The notes below the pieces were generated by a model that saw only the letters and a program-made list of their open reading frames with translations, was not told where the DNA came from and did not search any database. From Rickettsia endosymbiont of Bryobia graminum (GTDB lineage Bacteria > Pseudomonadota > Alphaproteobacteria > Rickettsiales > Rickettsiaceae), in NCBI GenBank assembly GCA_020881085.1, contig JAJIYR010000179.1:1-11190 (forward strand): DNA of 11,190 nucleotides, written 5' to 3'. The position numbers and the translations under genes are program-made. Shown in pieces: positions 8,144 through 11,190 of this stretch (position 1 is the stretch's first letter; each line of letters starts with the position of its first letter).

Positions 8144-8914
8144 TTATGAATTTTGAACTAACTTGACAGTGCCCTTCTTAGTAGCAACTCTAATGAATTC
8201 TTGAAAAAGATTAAAATCTATTCCATTATCATTTAAATGTTCAGGATGCCATTCTACTCCGAGAACAAATTGATGATTTATTGACTCAACTGCTTCAATT
8301 ATTCCATCCGCAGCTCTTGCTGCAACTTTTAATCCTTTACCTAATTTTCCTATAGCCTGATGATGATTTGAATTAACTAATATTTCTTTCCTATCTGTTA
8401 ATCTTCCTAAAATAGTATCTGGTTCTATAGTAATCTGATGAGATAACTGATACTTTAATTCAAGAGATGGTTGATGATTAACATCAGAACTTTGAATGTA
8501 ATCTGGTATATGTTGAATTAGGTCACCATTGCATACAACATTCAGAAGTTGCATACCACGGCATATTCCTAAGAAAGGTATATTTTTTTCCAAGGCTTTT
8601 TGAGTAATCAATAACTCAAAATCATCTCTTAGTACATTACTCTCTGTTTTACTATGAACAAATTCTTGGTTATAAGATTTAGGATGAATGTCATCTCCAC
8701 CTGGAACAATTAAGCCATCAATAATTGATAAAACTTCTTCAATAGTTTCATACTGATAAGGTATCATTAGAGGAATACCCCCAGCTTTTAGTATGCTATT
8801 TGGGTAATTTTGTCTAATAGCATACCAAGGTAAAGGAGTATTATTATACGAATGCTTTTCTGATTTGCTAACTAAGTCAAGGGATATCCCTATTATTGGT
8901 TTTTTATAATCCAT
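8144..8914 (-). CDS. PuuD-like class I glutamine amidotransferase (peptidase C26 family)
   Basis: This 256-residue soluble protein is a stand-alone class I amidotransferase of the gamma-glutamyl hydrolase type, whose members include PuuD (gamma-glutamyl-GABA hydrolase). The catalytic triad is visible: Cys118 in GICRGMQLLNV, and His223 and Glu225 in GVEWHPE. The IVPGGDDIHP stretch (69-78) and the NSNHHQA motif (181-187) are typical of this subfamily. The length matches PuuD-like proteins (about 250). No putrescine-pathway partners (puuA, puuB, puuC) are nearby, so the substrate is uncertain: a gamma-glutamyl amine or a peptide-like gamma-glutamyl compound is the family expectation. It lies 101 nt downstream of ctaD on the same strand and could be co-transcribed with it. 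No strong ribosome site precedes the ATG. Confidence 0.85.
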   Translation of the reverse strand: MDYKKPIIGISLDLVSKSEKHSYNNTPLPWYAIRQNYPNSILKAGGIPLMIPYQYETIEEVLSIIDGLIVPGGDDIHPKSYNQEFVHSKTESNVLRDDFELLITQKALEKNIPFLGICRGMQLLNVVCNGDLIQHIPDYIQSSDVNHQPSLELKYQLSHQITIEPDTILGRLTDRKEILVNSNHHQAIGKLGKGLKVAARAADGIIEAVESINHQFVLGVEWHPEHLNDNGIDFNLFQEFIRVATKKGTVKLVQNS

Positions 8915-8944
8915 AAGATTTATAATTTTTAGATTCTTAAAGAG

Positions 8945-8962
8945 CTGTTTATCTTTAAACAG
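8945..8962 (-). terminator. Small hairpin between ctaD and the amidotransferase gene
   Basis: CTGTTTA (8945-8951) and TAAACAG (8956-8962) pair perfectly around a 4-nt loop. It lies 53 nt after the ctaD stop on the minus strand and is followed there by CTCTTTAAG rather than a T-run. A second small palindrome, TATCTT-CT-AAGATA (8969-8982), sits beside it. Together they may weaken read-through from ctaD or mark an RNA processing site. Confidence 0.35.
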
Positions 8963-9015
8963 ATTATATATCTTCTAAGATAAAATTGAAGATCATTCTT
9001 AGCAATGCCCCCCTC

Positions 9016-10611
<1,596 letters not shown>

Positions 10612-10635
10612 TTATTTTATCCTTATCTGAATTAG

Positions 10636-10979
10636 CTATTTACATTGTTTTAGTTGTTCAATATCTACGCCAACTATAGCTTTAATATTTTTGGTAATTT
10701 TTTCATAATCCCAATCCCACCATTTTACTAGTAATAATTCATCTATTATATCATCTGAGAATCTTTTTCTAATAATTTTGCTAGGGTTACCCCCTACAAT
10801 TGAGTAAGGCGGTATATCCTTGGTAACTAATGAATAAGCCCCAATAATTACTCCATCACCTATTGTTACCCCTGGCATAACAACTGCATTAGTGCCAAAC
10901 CATACATATCATTACCTACTATAATATTTCTTCTCTTAGCAGGCATATGAGAATAGTTATTCCATCCTTCAAAACTGAA
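10636..10979 (-). pseudogene. Remnant of a CatB-like hexapeptide-repeat acetyltransferase, 5'-truncated and frameshifted
   Basis: The 3' part encodes a left-handed beta-helix acyltransferase of the xenobiotic (Vat/CatB) type: WFGTNAVVMPGVTIGDG, then IIGAYSLVTKDIPPYSIVGGNPSKIIRKRF, then a WWDWDYEKI helix typical of the family. These use acetyl-CoA to modify a small hydroxylated or amino compound. The gene is broken twice. Upstream of the ATG at 10878 the homology continues in the same frame (WFGTNAVV) as far as 10902. It then jumps frame to FEGWNNYSHMPAKRRNIIVGNDM (10905-10979); two extra bases (10903-10904) in a TATGTATG repeat cause the shift. Homology then stops against the IS end at about 10980. 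About half of a usual 210-residue protein is missing. The reading frame from the internal ATG (80 residues) is unlikely to be functional. It ends 27 nt before ctaD. Confidence 0.82.
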
Positions 10980-10983
10980 CGCT

Positions 10984-11003
10984 CCACGGGCCAAGACCCG
11001 TGG
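10984..11003. repeat. Subterminal hairpin of the IS200-type right end
   Basis: CCACGGG (10984-10990) and CCCGTGG (10997-11003) pair perfectly around a 6-nt loop. The GC-rich stem contrasts with the surrounding AT-rich DNA. It sits 31 nt past the transposase stop codon, where IS200/IS605 elements carry the hairpin bound by TnpA. Confidence 0.75.
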
Positions 11004-11034
11004 TATCTGTGTCGAGCTCAAGGTCCAGTACAAG

Positions 11035-11190
11035 CTAGGCTTGCCCCATATCTTCCTGCCACTGATGTTCTATATACCGTTTTATTACATGCTCATTGAT
11101 TCCAACCGTCGAGACAAAATATCCATCTGACCAAATCTCATCCATTCTCCTATAAGCTTTCGGCATATATCCATACTTCTTTGTTAATAA
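11035..11190 (-). CDS. tnpA: IS200/IS605-family Y1 transposase TnpA, C-terminal part
   Basis: The last 51 residues of a Y1-type single-strand transposase are readable, running from the window edge to a TAG stop at 11035-11037. The stretch KAYRRMDEIWSDGYFVSTVG is characteristic of IS200-like TnpA, followed by INEHVIKRYIEHQ. The Tyr of RYIEHQ sits where the catalytic nucleophile of the family lies. The metal-binding HUH motif would be in the missing N-terminal two thirds, outside the window, so it cannot be said whether the copy is complete and active. There is no stop or frameshift in the visible part. Its base composition is less AT-rich than the neighbouring genes, which fits a recent arrival. 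Confidence 0.85.
   Translation of the reverse strand, partial: LLTKKYGYMPKAYRRMDEIWSDGYFVSTVGINEHVIKRYIEHQWQEDMGQA

Larger units (their letters stand above)
10981..11190 (-). mobile_element. Right-end part of an IS200/IS605-type insertion sequence
   Basis: The element contains the end of a Y1 transposase gene and, just beyond its stop, a subterminal hairpin, the arrangement expected at the right end of an IS200-type element. Such elements lack terminal inverted repeats and are moved as single strands, with the hairpin recognised by the transposase. The outer boundary is estimated from where acetyltransferase homology begins (about 10970-10980). The rest of the element lies beyond the window. 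Confidence 0.75.

Noticed and set aside
10636-10878. Independent 80-residue acetyltransferase starting at the internal ATG
   Set aside because: Homology continues in frame upstream of that ATG and then across a frameshift, so the ATG is an internal Met of a broken gene rather than a natural start.

Overview
This is an AT-rich, mostly densely coding window. Everything recognisable points to an obligate intracellular alphaproteobacterium of the Rickettsiaceae. It carries a non-mitochondrial (Tlc/NTT-type) nucleotide transporter, which is the hallmark of energy-parasitic bacteria. It also has an alphaproteobacterial aa3-type cytochrome oxidase subunit I, a stand-alone nuoN, and long AT-rich spacers. 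The proteins look related to Rickettsia homologues but not identical to them, so genus (Rickettsia, Orientia or a relative) is left open. That is an inference from remembered family sequences, not from a search.

Layout. At the left edge is the tail of an unidentified gene (2-91, +), then a spacer with a good promoter. On the plus strand follow tlc (nucleotide transporter), clpP and clpX, with 34 and 58 nt gaps. A strong 15-bp hairpin (3858-3900) lies between clpX and the convergent nuoN. From there to the right end every gene is on the minus strand. In transcription order these are: the 3' part of an IS200/IS605-type transposase and its end hairpin (window edge), a broken CatB-like acetyltransferase, ctaD, a PuuD-like class I glutamine amidotransferase, mreD, mrdA (overlapping mreD by 11 nt), and nuoN.

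Functional themes. There are three: energy supply (nucleotide import by Tlc, complex I subunit N, oxidase subunit I), protein quality control (the ClpXP pair), and cell elongation (the MreD/PBP2 pair). All catalytic residues checked in ClpP, ClpX, PBP2, CtaD, NuoN and the amidotransferase are present, so these genes look intact.

The only clearly dynamic part is the right end. There an IS200-like element abuts an acetyltransferase gene that has lost its 5' half and also carries a 2-nt frameshift. This debris occupies the place immediately upstream of ctaD where an oxidase subunit II gene might be expected. I see no tRNA, rRNA, CRISPR array or phage genes, and no convincing new multi-gene system.
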